From positions 287,844-351,843 of the forward strand of contig JAPUER010000079.1 of NCBI GenBank assembly GCA_027492485.1: a stretch of 64,000 nt of DNA, in the 5' to 3' direction. The notes under the pieces were generated by a model. The model ran no database searches. It had not been told where the DNA came from and saw only the letters and a program-made list of their open reading frames with translations. A program made the translations under genes and the position numbers. Source of the stretch: Betaproteobacteria bacterium. GTDB lineage: Bacteria; Pseudomonadota; Gammaproteobacteria; Burkholderiales; Casimicrobiaceae. Shown in pieces: positions 56,346 to 64,000 of the stretch; positions within the stretch are counted from its first letter, which is position 1; the number at the start of each line of letters is the position of its first letter.

Positions 56346-57476
56346 ATGCTCTCCGCGCTTCTCGATAAGACCTGGTGGGCGCGGCGACCAACCTTGCTGG
56401 CGCGGCTGCTGATGCCACTGGCGTGGCTGTACGGGCTGATCGTCCGCACCCGGGCCGATCTCTATCGCCGTGGTGTGTTCAAGCGTGCGCATCCGGGCGT
56501 GGCCGTCGTCGTCGTCGGCAACATCGTGGTCGGCGGTGCCGGCAAGACGCCGGTGGTGCAGGCTATCGTGCGCTGCCTGCAGCAGGCCGGCTATCGGCCA
56601 GGCATCGTCAGTCGCGGCTATCCGGTGAGCCCAAAGGTGCCGCGCACGGTGGACGCGCGCTCTACGGCCGCCGACGTCGGCGACGAGCCGGTGCTGCACT
56701 TCGCGCTCGGGGTGCCGGTGGTGGTCTGTGCCGATCGCGTGCTGGCCGCCACCCATTTGCTGGGGCAGTACCCCGACGTCAACGTCCTGGTCGCCGACGA
56801 TGCGCTGCAGCACTACGCGCTGATGCGCGACATCGAGGTCGAAGTGATCAGCGCCGAACGCCGCTATGGCAACGGTCTGCTGCTGCCGGCGGGCCCGCTG
56901 CGCGAGCCGCGCGGACGGGTGCACCACTGCGAGCTGCGCATCATGCCGTCGTGGACCACGCCATCCTCGGGCTACAAGGACGGCAACCATCATGTCGCGC
57001 GGCGCAAATTGAGCGATGCCTACGCGCTGGTCGAGCCCGGCCGCCGCACGCCGCTGGCGACGTTCGCCGAATCGCGCGCCGCCATCGTCGCCGGCATCGC
57101 CAGTCCCCGCAATTTCTACGATGCGCTGCGCCGCGCCGGCGTCAGCGGCCAACTGTTCCCGTTTCCCGATCATCACGCCTTTCAGCCGGGCGATTTCAGG
57201 GACATCGGCGAACGTCCGATCCTGATGACCGAAAAGGACGCGCCGAAATGCCTGCCGTTTGCCGACCGCCGCATGTGGGTGGTGCCGCTCAGCGTCCATC
57301 TGGCGCCGGAGACCAAGCGTAAACTCCTGCGTCTGGTGCACAACGTCTGCGCGAGGTACGCCACGCATGAACCGTCGCGTGCGGCGAAGGCCGCGAGCGC
57401 CGAGCGTGTCGCATTGCTTGACGACGATCCGACGCCAGCATCGCCAGCGCCGTCCGTGCCACCTGTAACCGAATAG
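56346..57476 (+). CDS. lpxK: Tetraacyldisaccharide 4'-kinase
   Basis: Phosphorylates the lipid A precursor at the 4' position on the inner face of the inner membrane. The N-terminal membrane-associated helix (about 14-35) is followed by the P-loop [19 protein letters not shown] near residues 56-74. [19 protein letters not shown] and [10 protein letters not shown] are family signatures. The ATG at 56346 gives 376 residues including a C-terminal extension beyond the usual about 330. It is grouped with Trm112 and kdsB. Confidence 0.94.
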   Translation: MLSALLDKTWWARRPTLLARLLMPLAWLYGLIVRTRADLYRRGVFKRAHPGVAVVVVGNIVVGGAGKTPVVQAIVRCLQQAGYRPGIVSRGYPVSPKVPRTVDARSTAADVGDEPVLHFALGVPVVVCADRVLAATHLLGQYPDVNVLVADDALQHYALMRDIEVEVISAERRYGNGLLLPAGPLREPRGRVHHCELRIMPSWTTPSSGYKDGNHHVARRKLSDAYALVEPGRRTPLATFAESRAAIVAGIASPRNFYDALRRAGVSGQLFPFPDHHAFQPGDFRDIGERPILMTEKDAPKCLPFADRRMWVVPLSVHLAPETKRKLLRLVHNVCARYATHEPSRAAKAASAERVALLDDDPTPASPAPSVPPVTE

Positions 57477-57492
57477 CTTTTGCCCGACCCTT

Positions 57493-57690
57493 ATGGCCAT
57501 CGATCCCAAACTGCTCGAGATTCTTGTTTGCCCCGTCACCAAGGGACGGCTGAGTTACGACCGCGACAAACAGGAGCTGATCTCGAAGTCGGCACGTCTC
57601 GCCTATCCGGTACGCAATGACATTCCGGTCATGCTCGAGGAAGAGGCACGCAAGCTGACGCCCGAGGAAGCCGAAGCGTTGCCGTCGTAG
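57493..57690 (+). CDS. Trm112 family protein
   Basis: Protein of 65 residues of the YcaR/Trm112 type: [20 protein letters not shown] at the N-terminus and [20 protein letters not shown] near residue 36. Bacterial members usually lie between lpxK and kdsB, as here; some Trm112 proteins activate methyltransferases, but the bacterial role is not clear. Only one of the usual Cys of the N-terminal zinc site remains. Confidence 0.92.
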   Translation: MAIDPKLLEILVCPVTKGRLSYDRDKQELISKSARLAYPVRNDIPVMLEEEARKLTPEEAEALPS

Positions 57691-57702
57691 GCAACCCGTC
57701 GC

Positions 57703-58473
57703 ATGCCAATGCCCTTCGTTGCCGTCATTCCGGCCCGCTACGCCTCGACCCGCTTTCCCGGCAAGCCGCTGATCGACCTGTTCGGCAAGCCGATGATTGT
57801 GCGGGTGGCCGAGCGCGCCGCGCTGTCTGCTGCAACGCGGGTGATCGTGGCTACCGATGACCATCGCATCGCCGATGTCTGTCGGGCCGCCGGTGTGGAA
57901 GTCGCGATGACGCGCAGCGACCACGCGACGGGTACCGATCGCCTCAGCGAAGTGGCGGCTGCGCTTGGCCTTGCCGACGATGCCGTGGTGGTCAATGTGC
58001 AGGGCGACGAGCCGGAGATTCCGGCGCGTGCGATCGATGCCGTCGCCGCCATGCTCGATGCCGATCGCGATGCGGCAATGGCCACGCTCTGCCATCCCAT
58101 TCACGACATCGCCGACGTGTGCAACCCGAACGTCGTCAAGTGCGTGGTTGCCGAAACCGGCGATGCACTTTACTTCAGTCGCGCGCCGGTGCCATTCTCG
58201 CGCGATGCCTGGGCTGCCGGGGTGACGGCGATGCCGCCCGGATTGCCGGTTTTCCGCCACATCGGACTGTACGCCTATCGGGCGTCGTTTCTGCGGGCGT
58301 TTCCGGCGCTGACGGTCCCCGCCATCGAACGGCACGAGGCGCTGGAGCAGTTGCGGGCGCTGGCGCACGGCTTTCGCATCCGCGTCGCCGTGGTCGACGA
58401 GCCGTTGCCGCCCGGCATCGACACACCGGACGATTATGCGCGGTTAATGGCGCGCGGCATCACGGCGCGGTAA
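57703..58473 (+). CDS. kdsB: 3-deoxy-manno-octulosonate cytidylyltransferase
   Basis: Activates Kdo as CMP-Kdo for transfer to lipid A. FVAVIPARYASTRFPGKPL at the N-terminus binds CTP; VNVQGDEPEI near residue 97 and HIGLYAYRASFL near 186 are diagnostic. It has 256 residues. The ATG at 57703 or 57709 could start it. The 3' end overlaps the convergent gene by 14 bases. In related genomes adk often follows kdsB; here it does not. Confidence 0.96.
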   Translation: MPMPFVAVIPARYASTRFPGKPLIDLFGKPMIVRVAERAALSAATRVIVATDDHRIADVCRAAGVEVAMTRSDHATGTDRLSEVAAALGLADDAVVVNVQGDEPEIPARAIDAVAAMLDADRDAAMATLCHPIHDIADVCNPNVVKCVVAETGDALYFSRAPVPFSRDAWAAGVTAMPPGLPVFRHIGLYAYRASFLRAFPALTVPAIERHEALEQLRALAHGFRIRVAVVDEPLPPGIDTPDDYARLMARGITAR

Positions 58474-58903
58474 CGGCGCTCGATTCGGGAAGCTGCGTCA
58501 CTTTCCTGATGTAGTAGCGCGTTTCACCGAAGCAACTGGTCGGCAGGCCGACTTTCTCCTCGTAGTGCAACGTGACGCGGCGACCGACATTGCGGTTGAT
58601 CGCGGCGGCGATGCCGTCGTCCCAGACCGTGAAGAAGAATTTTTCCGGCAGCGCACCGGGCAGCACCACCATGTTCAGCTCGCCTTCCCAGGTCTTGCAG
58701 AGCCAGCCCTTGCGCGAGAATTTCTGCACGACGCCGGCACGTTCGCCTTCGGAATAGCTCCACTTCCAGACGATCATGCCGTAAACACCCGCCAGCACGA
58801 CGACGATCAGCAGCACGGCCAGCAACGGCAGGATGAAGCCGCGCGGCGCTTCGGCGTGGCGACGGGCAGTTTTTCGGATAAGTCGCGAAGGCATTTTCAT
58901 CAT
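58460..58903 (-). CDS. Small single-pass membrane protein of unknown function
   Basis: Protein of about 147 residues. A single hydrophobic helix (ILPLLAVLLIVVVLAGVYGM) near residues 25-45 is followed by a soluble domain with KWSYSEGERAGVVQKFSRKG, CKTWEGELNM, and a C-terminal Cys-containing SCFGETRYYIRKV. It resembles conserved hypothetical proteins of Burkholderiales, but I do not know a function. The start is uncertain: in-frame ATGs at 58936, 58903 and 58900 all lack a good Shine-Dalgarno. The stop overlaps the convergent kdsB. Confidence 0.75.
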   Translation of the reverse strand: MMKMPSRLIRKTARRHAEAPRGFILPLLAVLLIVVVLAGVYGMIVWKWSYSEGERAGVVQKFSRKGWLCKTWEGELNMVVLPGALPEKFFFTVWDDGIAAAINRNVGRRVTLHYEEKVGLPTSCFGETRYYIRKVTQLPESSAVTAP

Positions 58904-58984
58904 GCGGGAGTGGCAAAGAAAGCGCTTTTGAGACATAATATAGGCCGTTGAAAATACAACGCTTTATCCCTTTGCCTTAATTGC

Positions 58985-59010
58985 ATTCGTGTCATGGTTT
59001 TTACACGAAT
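58985..59010 (+). promoter_or_regulatory. Perfect 8-bp hairpin in the leader of the zinc-ribbon gene
   Basis: ATTCGTGT, a 10-base loop, ACACGAAT, located 42-67 bases upstream of the ATG at 59052. An AT-rich promoter-like stretch (ACATAATATAGG at 58933) lies 50 bases further up, so the hairpin is probably transcribed as part of the leader. Confidence 0.5.
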
Positions 59011-59051
59011 CTCGTTGCTTTGATAGTGGTAAAGCGAAACTCAGGGTGACG

Positions 59052-59297
59052 ATGTCTATGCTCGATCCGAATCAGATAGCCAAATTTCGTCAACAAACCG
59101 CGACGCCGCGCAAACGCTCGGTCGCCGGTAGTTGGACACGGCTCTGCGGAACCTGCAAGCAGCCTGCCATCATTCGTGGCGGCAAGACGCGCAAAGTCGG
59201 TGGTCGCACCGTCTTTACCTGCGCCGGATGCTTGACCAAACTCCTCGAAAAACCGGATGACGGCGCAACCGTCAAAACCGGTACCGGCGGCGAGTAA
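59052..59297 (+). CDS. Small zinc-ribbon-like protein
   Basis: Protein of 81 residues with a four-cysteine pattern: CGTC near residue 34 and CAGC near residue 59, separated by basic residues (GGKTRKVGGRTVFT), as in zinc ribbons that bind nucleic acid or protein. The ATG at 59052 has AGGG five bases upstream; the frame extends 21 codons further up through the leader hairpin. The final GTGGE codons and stop lie inside the first unit of a tandem repeat. No homologue is recognised; the role is unknown. Confidence 0.75.
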   Translation: MSMLDPNQIAKFRQQTATPRKRSVAGSWTRLCGTCKQPAIIRGGKTRKVGGRTVFTCAGCLTKLLEKPDDGATVKTGTGGE

Positions 59298-59376
59298 AGC
59301 TGCCCTCGAGCAGCCACCGGCGGCGAATGAAGCCGCCCCTCGATCCGCCATCGGCGGCGAATGAAGCCGCCTTAAA
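59284..59376 (+). repeat. Three tandem about 34-base repeats, each a hairpin
   Basis: Units start at 59284, 59317 and 59351. Each contains GGCGGCGA, loop ATGAA or GTAAA, and the complementary GCCGCC or GCTGCC, so each forms a stem-loop of about 6 base pairs. The first unit includes the stop codon of the zinc-ribbon gene. They may act as terminators (no T-tract, apart from TTAAAT after the last) or as a replication-slippage array. Confidence 0.7.
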
Positions 59377-59513
59377 TCGCCGCAGCTGGCGGCGGCAACA
59401 ATTCGAACAGGCTATCGCCGATCTCCGCTATTCGCGCTGATCGGCGCATGCCGTGCTTTCTGCCGTGGCTGGCTGGGGATGACGCGGTGCCGCAGCGCCG
59501 CGTGTCCGTCGCC

Positions 59514-60485
59514 TTAGTCGGCGTAAGCCTTGGCCGCCTGGATGATCGGCGCCCACTTGCCGATCTCGGCGCTCAGCAGGGCTTTGGCGCCCGCGGATGT
59601 CTGCCGGTCGGCGGGCATGATTTCGGCGCCGAGATCCTTCATCTTGGCCAGGAATCCCGGATCCTTGATCGCGGCCTGCAGTGCGCCCTGCAACTTGCTG
59701 ACCACGTCGGCTGGCGTGTTCTTCGGCGCATACAGGATGTGCCATACGCCGACCTCAAAGCCAGGCAACTCGGTTGCCAGCGGCGGCAATTCCGGGAAGG
59801 TGGCCAGCTTGTTCTTGCTGGTGACGGCGAACGCCTTGACCTTACCTGCCTTGATCTGGCCGGTGGTGTTGGTGGTCTGATCGCACATCACGTCGACATT
59901 GCCGCCGAGCAGCGCGGTCATCGCCGGGCCAGTGCCGGAGAAGGGAACGGTGGTCAGCTCGGTTTTCAGAGCGCTCTGGAACAGCAGGCCGCAGAGATGC
60001 GACGCCGAACCGATGCCGGCATTGGCCAGATTGATTTTTTCCTTGTTGGCGCGGATGTAGGCCAGCAGATCTTTGACGTTGGCCTGCGCCGTCTGCGGCT
60101 TGGCGATCAGCGTCATCGGCACATCCACCACGGCGCCGATCGGGATGAAGTCATCCAGCGGTTTGAAGTCGAGCTTGCGATAGAGGGTCGGTGCAGTCGA
60201 CATGCCGATGTGGTGGAACAGCAGCGTGTAGCCGTCGCCTGACGCGCGCGCCACTTTGCCGGCGCCGATGGTGCCACCAGCACCGTTTACGTTTTCGACG
60301 ACCAGGGTGCCTTTCAGCGGACCGCTCATCGCTTGCGAAAGTGTGCGGGCAACGACGTCGGTCGGGCCGCCGGCGGCGAAGGGAACCACCACGGTGATCG
60401 GTTTTTCCGGGTAGGCGGCCGCCGCGATCGAGCTCGCCACGGCGAGGCTCACCAGCGTGGCGAGCGTCGAGAGTCTCTTCAGCAT
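59514..60485 (-). CDS. Bug/TctC-family tripartite tricarboxylate transporter binding protein
   Basis: Second Bug-type periplasmic binding protein of the window. Start at 60485 with GGAG upstream; the signal peptide (residues 1-23, ending SIAAAA) precedes YPEKPITVVVPFAAGGPTD, the family signature. It has 323 residues. It is an orphan without tctA/tctB, upstream of the converging zinc-ribbon gene and 83 bases past tilS in the same direction. Ligand unknown. Confidence 0.92.
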   Translation of the reverse strand: MLKRLSTLATLVSLAVASSIAAAAYPEKPITVVVPFAAGGPTDVVARTLSQAMSGPLKGTLVVENVNGAGGTIGAGKVARASGDGYTLLFHHIGMSTAPTLYRKLDFKPLDDFIPIGAVVDVPMTLIAKPQTAQANVKDLLAYIRANKEKINLANAGIGSASHLCGLLFQSALKTELTTVPFSGTGPAMTALLGGNVDVMCDQTTNTTGQIKAGKVKAFAVTSKNKLATFPELPPLATELPGFEVGVWHILYAPKNTPADVVSKLQGALQAAIKDPGFLAKMKDLGAEIMPADRQTSAGAKALLSAEIGKWAPIIQAAKAYAD

Positions 60486-60568
60486 CTGTGATTTCTCCAT
60501 TTGATTGATTGTTGTGGGCCGCGGATACAACGCGACGATGCGCGCGCTGGCTGACTCCGCAGTCATTG

Positions 60569-62020
60569 TTACGGGCCGGTCTTGCGCTGCCAAGCGGGTT
60601 TCCACTGGCAGCTAAAGCCGGTTTCGCCCGCCGCAGCGGCAGACGATGCGGCGCGCACTGTATAGGCGGACGCTGTCACGACGCCAGCGATTGCCACGAT
60701 TTCGTTGTTGCAGATCAACAGCGGCCACAGGCTGCGTTGCCACGGCGCAATCCCGGCGCCCTGCATGACGTTTTTGATCGACACATGACCGGAGCGCGCC
60801 GACAAGGCGATGCGGTCACCCGCTTGCCGTCGCCGGACCAGCCAGCGTTCGCCCGCCTGCGGCCAGCGCAGCGCCTGCGCATCGCTCGTGGCGGCATCGA
60901 CGAACTCCAGGCAACCGCACACGCCGCCGAGCATCAGCGCCCGCTCGCCGGTCCATGGCATCTCCGGCCAGGCTTCCTGCGGCCAGGCGACTTGCAATCG
61001 GTCGCGATAGACGACCACGTCAGGCATCTCTTTGCCGACACGGAGCCGGATCGCCTGCGTCGGGTTGCTGCTCGCCAACTGGCGCAACCAGTCGTGCAGT
61101 GTGTTTTCGGCCACGGCCGGGATCGCCTGCGTCGCCAGCCAGTGACGCAGCACATTGGCCCGCCGCGCCGGCGACAGTCGCAGCAAGCGCGAGACGCGCG
61201 GGCCGGCCTCGGCTTCGCCTTGGGCGTCATCGCTGGCGTCGCCGATGACTGTCAGATCGATGGCCGCCAAATCGTCGAGTAGTTCGGCACTTTCCGCCTG
61301 CAACCGGCTGGCCCGGGCCAGCGTGCGCTCGGCCGACGGAAACGCTGCCAGCAAGCCCGGCCAGACCGCATGGCGCAGGCGGTTGCGGGCGAACTGCGGG
61401 TTGTCGTTGCTGTCGTCGTCAACCCATTGCAGCCCGTGTTCGGCGGCGTAGGCGACGATGGCGCTGTGCGGCAGCGCCAGCAGCGGACGCGAATACAGCC
61501 TACCGTCGTTTGCCGGCATCGCGGCCAGACCGCTGGGGCCGGCGCCGCGCAATAGTTGCAGCAACACCGTCTCCGCCTGGTCGCGGGCGTGATGCGCCAG
61601 CGCGATCACGGTGGTGCCGTCGGGCTCGCCCGCGCCACCGGTGACCGCCGATGTCAGCGCGGCGTAGCGGGCCTCGCGCGCCGCCGCCTCGATGCCGCGC
61701 GGATCGTCGCGGTCGATCGCGACCCGGGAGACGGTGAGCGGCACGTCCAGCCCGGCGCAGACGGTTGCGCAGTGCGCCAGCCAGGCGTCCGCATTGGGGC
61801 TCAGGCCATGATGCACGTGATGCGCCTGCAGCGTCCAGTCGGTTGCTGCTTCGTGTGCCCGATGCAGCGCATGCAGCAGAACGATCGAATCGCGGCCGCC
61901 GGACAATGCCACGCAAACCCGCGTGCAGCCGCCGGCGCGGGCGCGCCAGCGTTGCACTGCTGTGGCGATGGCGGCGCGGACGGCGCCGGCGGGATCAGCC
62001 GCCGGTCTTGAAGGCGCCAT
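60569..62020 (-). CDS. tilS: tRNA(Ile)-lysidine synthase
   Basis: Converts C34 of the CAU anticodon of one tRNA-Ile to lysidine so that it reads AUA. The PP-loop motif SGGRDS is in the N-terminal part ([16 protein letters not shown] near residue 40). [14 protein letters not shown] and [20 protein letters not shown] are conserved, and the C-terminal TilS domain follows, ending near WQRSLWPLL. The start at 62020 gives 483 residues and overlaps the accA 3' end by 26 bases, consistent with an accA-tilS transcript. Confidence 0.95.
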   Translation of the reverse strand: MAPSRPAADPAGAVRAAIATAVQRWRARAGGCTRVCVALSGGRDSIVLLHALHRAHEAATDWTLQAHHVHHGLSPNADAWLAHCATVCAGLDVPLTVSRVAIDRDDPRGIEAAAREARYAALTSAVTGGAGEPDGTTVIALAHHARDQAETVLLQLLRGAGPSGLAAMPANDGRLYSRPLLALPHSAIVAYAAEHGLQWVDDDSNDNPQFARNRLRHAVWPGLLAAFPSAERTLARASRLQAESAELLDDLAAIDLTVIGDASDDAQGEAEAGPRVSRLLRLSPARRANVLRHWLATQAIPAVAENTLHDWLRQLASSNPTQAIRLRVGKEMPDVVVYRDRLQVAWPQEAWPEMPWTGERALMLGGVCGCLEFVDAATSDAQALRWPQAGERWLVRRRQAGDRIALSARSGHVSIKNVMQGAGIAPWQRSLWPLLICNNEIVAIAGVVTASAYTVRAASSAAAAGETGFSCQWKPAWQRKTGP

Positions 62021-62963
62021 AGTCGGCCAGCCGCGCACGGCGCAGCGCCAGGCGCTTGTCTGGCGTCAACGCCTTGAGTTTTTCCAGTTCGCTGGCGAGC
62101 ACTTTTTTCAGGTTGCCCATCATCGCCACCGGGTCGCGGTGGGCGCCGCCGGCCGGCTCGGGAACGACGTGATCGATCAGCCGCAAGCCTTTCAGGCGCT
62201 CGGCCGTGATGCCCATGCACTCGGCGGCATCGGGCGCCCGGTCGGCACTTTTCCACAGGATCGAGGCACAGCCTTCCGGCGAGATGACCGAGTAGGTCGC
62301 GTATTGCAGCATTGCCGTGACGTCGCCGACCGCCACCGCCAGCGCCCCGCCGGAGCCACCTTCGCCGATGATGGTGACGATGATCGGTGACTTGATCTGC
62401 GCCATCTCGAACAGATTGCGCCCGATCGCCTCGGATTGCCCGCGCTCCTCGGCGCCGACGCCGGGATAGGCGCCGGGGGTGTCGACGAAGGTGAAGATCG
62501 GCAGGCCGAATTTGTCCGCCAGCTTCATCAGGCGCAGCGCCTTGCGATAGCCCTCCGGGCGCGGCATGCCCCAGTTGCGCAGCACTTTCTCTTTGGTGTC
62601 GCGGCCTTTCTGATGGCCGATTACCATGCAACTCTGGCCGTCGAACTTCGCCAGACCGCCGACGATGGCGGCGTCGTCGGCATAGGCGCGGTCGCCATGC
62701 AGTTCGACGAAATCGGTGAACAGACCGTTGGCGTAGTCCAGCGTGTATGGCCGCTGCGGATGGCGCGCGACCTGCGCGATCTGCCAGGGCGTGAGCTTGG
62801 CATAGACCGATTTGTTGAGTTCGGCGAGTTTTTTGGTGAGTTTTTTGACCTCGTCGGAGACGTCGAGCTGGTCGACGCCGTGGTGCAACTCGGTCAATTC
62901 ATCGATTTTGGTTTGCAGCTCGGCGAGCGGCTGCTCGAAATCGAGGTAGGTTTGTTTTGCCAT
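61995..62963 (-). CDS. accA: Acetyl-CoA carboxylase carboxyltransferase subunit alpha
   Basis: Alpha subunit of the carboxyltransferase that transfers CO2 from biotin to acetyl-CoA in fatty-acid synthesis. ATG at 62963 fits the start [13 protein letters not shown]. The crotonase-like core has [38 protein letters not shown] and [16 protein letters not shown]. It has 322 residues, the usual length. It is immediately upstream of tilS on the same strand. Confidence 0.97.
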   Translation of the reverse strand: MAKQTYLDFEQPLAELQTKIDELTELHHGVDQLDVSDEVKKLTKKLAELNKSVYAKLTPWQIAQVARHPQRPYTLDYANGLFTDFVELHGDRAYADDAAIVGGLAKFDGQSCMVIGHQKGRDTKEKVLRNWGMPRPEGYRKALRLMKLADKFGLPIFTFVDTPGAYPGVGAEERGQSEAIGRNLFEMAQIKSPIIVTIIGEGGSGGALAVAVGDVTAMLQYATYSVISPEGCASILWKSADRAPDAAECMGITAERLKGLRLIDHVVPEPAGGAHRDPVAMMGNLKKVLASELEKLKALTPDKRLALRRARLADYGAFKTGG

Positions 62964-63031
62964 GTCGCGCATTGTAGGGGGCAATGCGCGGGCTCAGACG
63001 ATTCCGGTTCTGCGCCGGCTGGCGGCGATTT

Positions 63032-63388
63032 TCAGGCGCCGTCGTCCTTCTGGCGCGGCGCCAGCAGGCCGGCGGCGCGGCTCTCGGGCACCGGTGCGAA
63101 GCGCGCCACCAGCATCATCAGGCCGGAGAAGATCATCAAGAGCGGGATGATCAGCCGCGAGCGCCAGCCGAGATCGAAATAGCCGTACCAGCCGATGCCG
63201 ATGGCGATCAGCACCGGGCCGGCGACCAGCGACTTCTTCGTGATGCCGTCGAGCACCAGAATCGCGATGCCGGCCACCACCAGCGCGATGGCCACCAGCG
63301 TGTTCCAGTCCGGAATCCAGCCGTAGTTCCAGCCGAGCAAGGCAAGCCCGCCGGCGATCAGGACGACGGGCAATGTGGCGTCACGCAT
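63032..63388 (-). CDS. Small multi-pass membrane protein (DUF5668/LiaF-like)
   Basis: Protein of 118 residues with four hydrophobic helices (near 5-22, 30-48, 53-70 and 77-95) and almost no polar domain. The Gly/Trp pattern (LALLGWNYGWIPDW) resembles the LiaF/DUF5668-type membrane domain. The gene start overlaps the end of a short upstream frame by 8 bases, which may be accidental. Function unknown. Confidence 0.7.
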   Translation of the reverse strand: MRDATLPVVLIAGGLALLGWNYGWIPDWNTLVAIALVVAGIAILVLDGITKKSLVAGPVLIAIGIGWYGYFDLGWRSRLIIPLLMIFSGLMMLVARFAPVPESRAAGLLAPRQKDDGA

Positions 63389-63550
63389 AGGTCGCGATCC
63401 AGTTCTCGTAGGCAGGCAAATCTGCGCGGCGCATTGTGGCCGCTTTGCCGGTAGCGCGCAATCGGTGGCAGGCGGTAGCAGATTGTGCGACTTGCGGTGG
63501 CGGCGGACGGTACGTTGGTCGAACTGCGGCGATTGGTGGCCTGGGTCCAG

Positions 63551-64000
63551 CTATAGCGCTTTGTAGAAGTAAGTGGTGTCGCAAAAGCCGCCTTGCGGCC
63601 ACAGCGCATAGTTCGGGATCACGCCGCTCCTTTGCCAGCCCAGCCGCGCATAGAGGCGCTCGGCATCACCGCCGGTGACAGTGTCGAGCACCAGCAGCGA
63701 TTTGCCGCTTCCGCGACCGAACTGCTCGGCGGCTCGCATCAGCGCCGCGCCGAGGCCTTGCCGGCGGCCACGGCGGTGCACCAGCATCTTGGCCAGGTCG
63801 GCGCGATGCGGCTGGTTCTCCGGCACGTCGAACACCAGTTGCACGGTGCCGACGATGCCCTGCGCGTCCTCGGCGACCAGCAGCGCCCGCTCGCCGCGGA
63901 CAACACCTTCGGCGGCGCGCTGCCAGAAGGCCAGCGCACGCTCGCGGCTGAGCGGCAGCATGAAGCTGACCGAGGCACCGCCTTCGACGCAGTCGATGAG
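63551..64000 (-). CDS. GNAT family N-acetyltransferase (N-terminus cut by window edge)
   Basis: The visible 149 residues contain the acetyl-CoA-binding core of the GNAT fold: AKMLVHRRGRRQGLGAALMR (motif A with the R/Q-x-x-G-x-G/A loop), LLVLDTVTGGDAERLYARLG and a C-terminal FYKAL. The ATG at 63961 is internal; in-frame codons continue to the right edge (LIDCVEGGASVSF), so the true start lies outside. Substrate unknown; the arrangement resembles small aminoglycoside/amine acetyltransferase-like GNATs. Confidence 0.85.
   Translation of the reverse strand, partial: LIDCVEGGASVSFMLPLSRERALAFWQRAAEGVVRGERALLVAEDAQGIVGTVQLVFDVPENQPHRADLAKMLVHRRGRRQGLGAALMRAAEQFGRGSGKSLLVLDTVTGGDAERLYARLGWQRSGVIPNYALWPQGGFCDTTYFYKAL

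Noticed and set aside
63381-63602. Short minus-strand frame overlapping the start of the small membrane protein gene
   Set aside because: Its translation is low complexity with no recognisable domain; the 8-base overlap may be accidental and no Shine-Dalgarno supports a start.

Overview
The window is GC-rich chromosomal DNA from a Gram-negative bacterium, most likely a betaproteobacterium of the Burkholderiales type. The evidence is the gene order rpsB-tsf-pyrH-frr-uppS-cdsA-dxr-rseP-bamA-skp-lpxD-fabZ-lpxA-lpxB-rnhB, the pairs exbB-exbD / lpxK-Trm112-kdsB and accA-tilS, and orphan Bug-type (TctC) periplasmic binding proteins. No rRNA, tRNA, CRISPR array, prophage or insertion sequence was seen. 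Both edges cut a gene: a DUF2339 membrane protein on the left and a GNAT acetyltransferase on the right.

Layout. 1-9.5 kb: DUF2339 protein, mfd (which carries an in-frame insertion of a GC-rich repeat), dctA, a DUF6152/DUF6644 pair, and a Fe(III)-binding protein gene behind Fur-box-like sites. 9.6-15.5 kb: mutS, suhB, trmJ, a YdcF-family gene and ygfZ. 15.5-30.1 kb: the large translation and envelope-biogenesis cluster, in which genes overlap or lie close together. It joins ribosome and translation factors (rpsB, tsf, frr), UMP kinase, undecaprenyl-PP and CDP-DAG synthesis, the MEP pathway (dxr), the site-2 protease RseP, outer-membrane protein assembly (BamA, Skp) and the first steps of lipid A synthesis (lpxD-fabZ-lpxA-lpxB). 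30.1-37.5 kb: accessory metabolism: flavin reductase, LivK-like binding protein, aldo/keto reductase, two tandem ParA-like ATPases without ParB, a Bug protein and a berberine-bridge-type flavoenzyme. 37.5-50.3 kb: phoH, then a minus-strand redox operon (cytochrome-like/choice-of-anchor D protein, TlpA thioredoxin, DUF4266 lipoprotein, DUF3570 outer-membrane barrel, ApbE flavin transferase), a divergent PQQ-type sugar dehydrogenase with a dockerin-like tail, and a DUF1800-DUF1501 pair whose DUF1800 member has a related dockerin-like module. 50.4-64 kb: xseA, glnS, a lipoprotein, exbB-exbD, lpxK-Trm112-kdsB, small unknown genes, another Bug protein, accA-tilS, a membrane protein and the partial GNAT.

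The best candidates for undescribed biology are the TlpA-DUF4266-DUF3570-ApbE operon, with nested starts and a C-terminal CGCN tail on the lipoprotein; a pair of intergenic hairpin elements that share 26 of 34 bases and show a compensatory base-pair change; the dockerin-like module shared by two secreted proteins of unrelated families; the tandem ParA-like pair; and a small zinc-ribbon gene that runs into tandem 34-base hairpin repeats.
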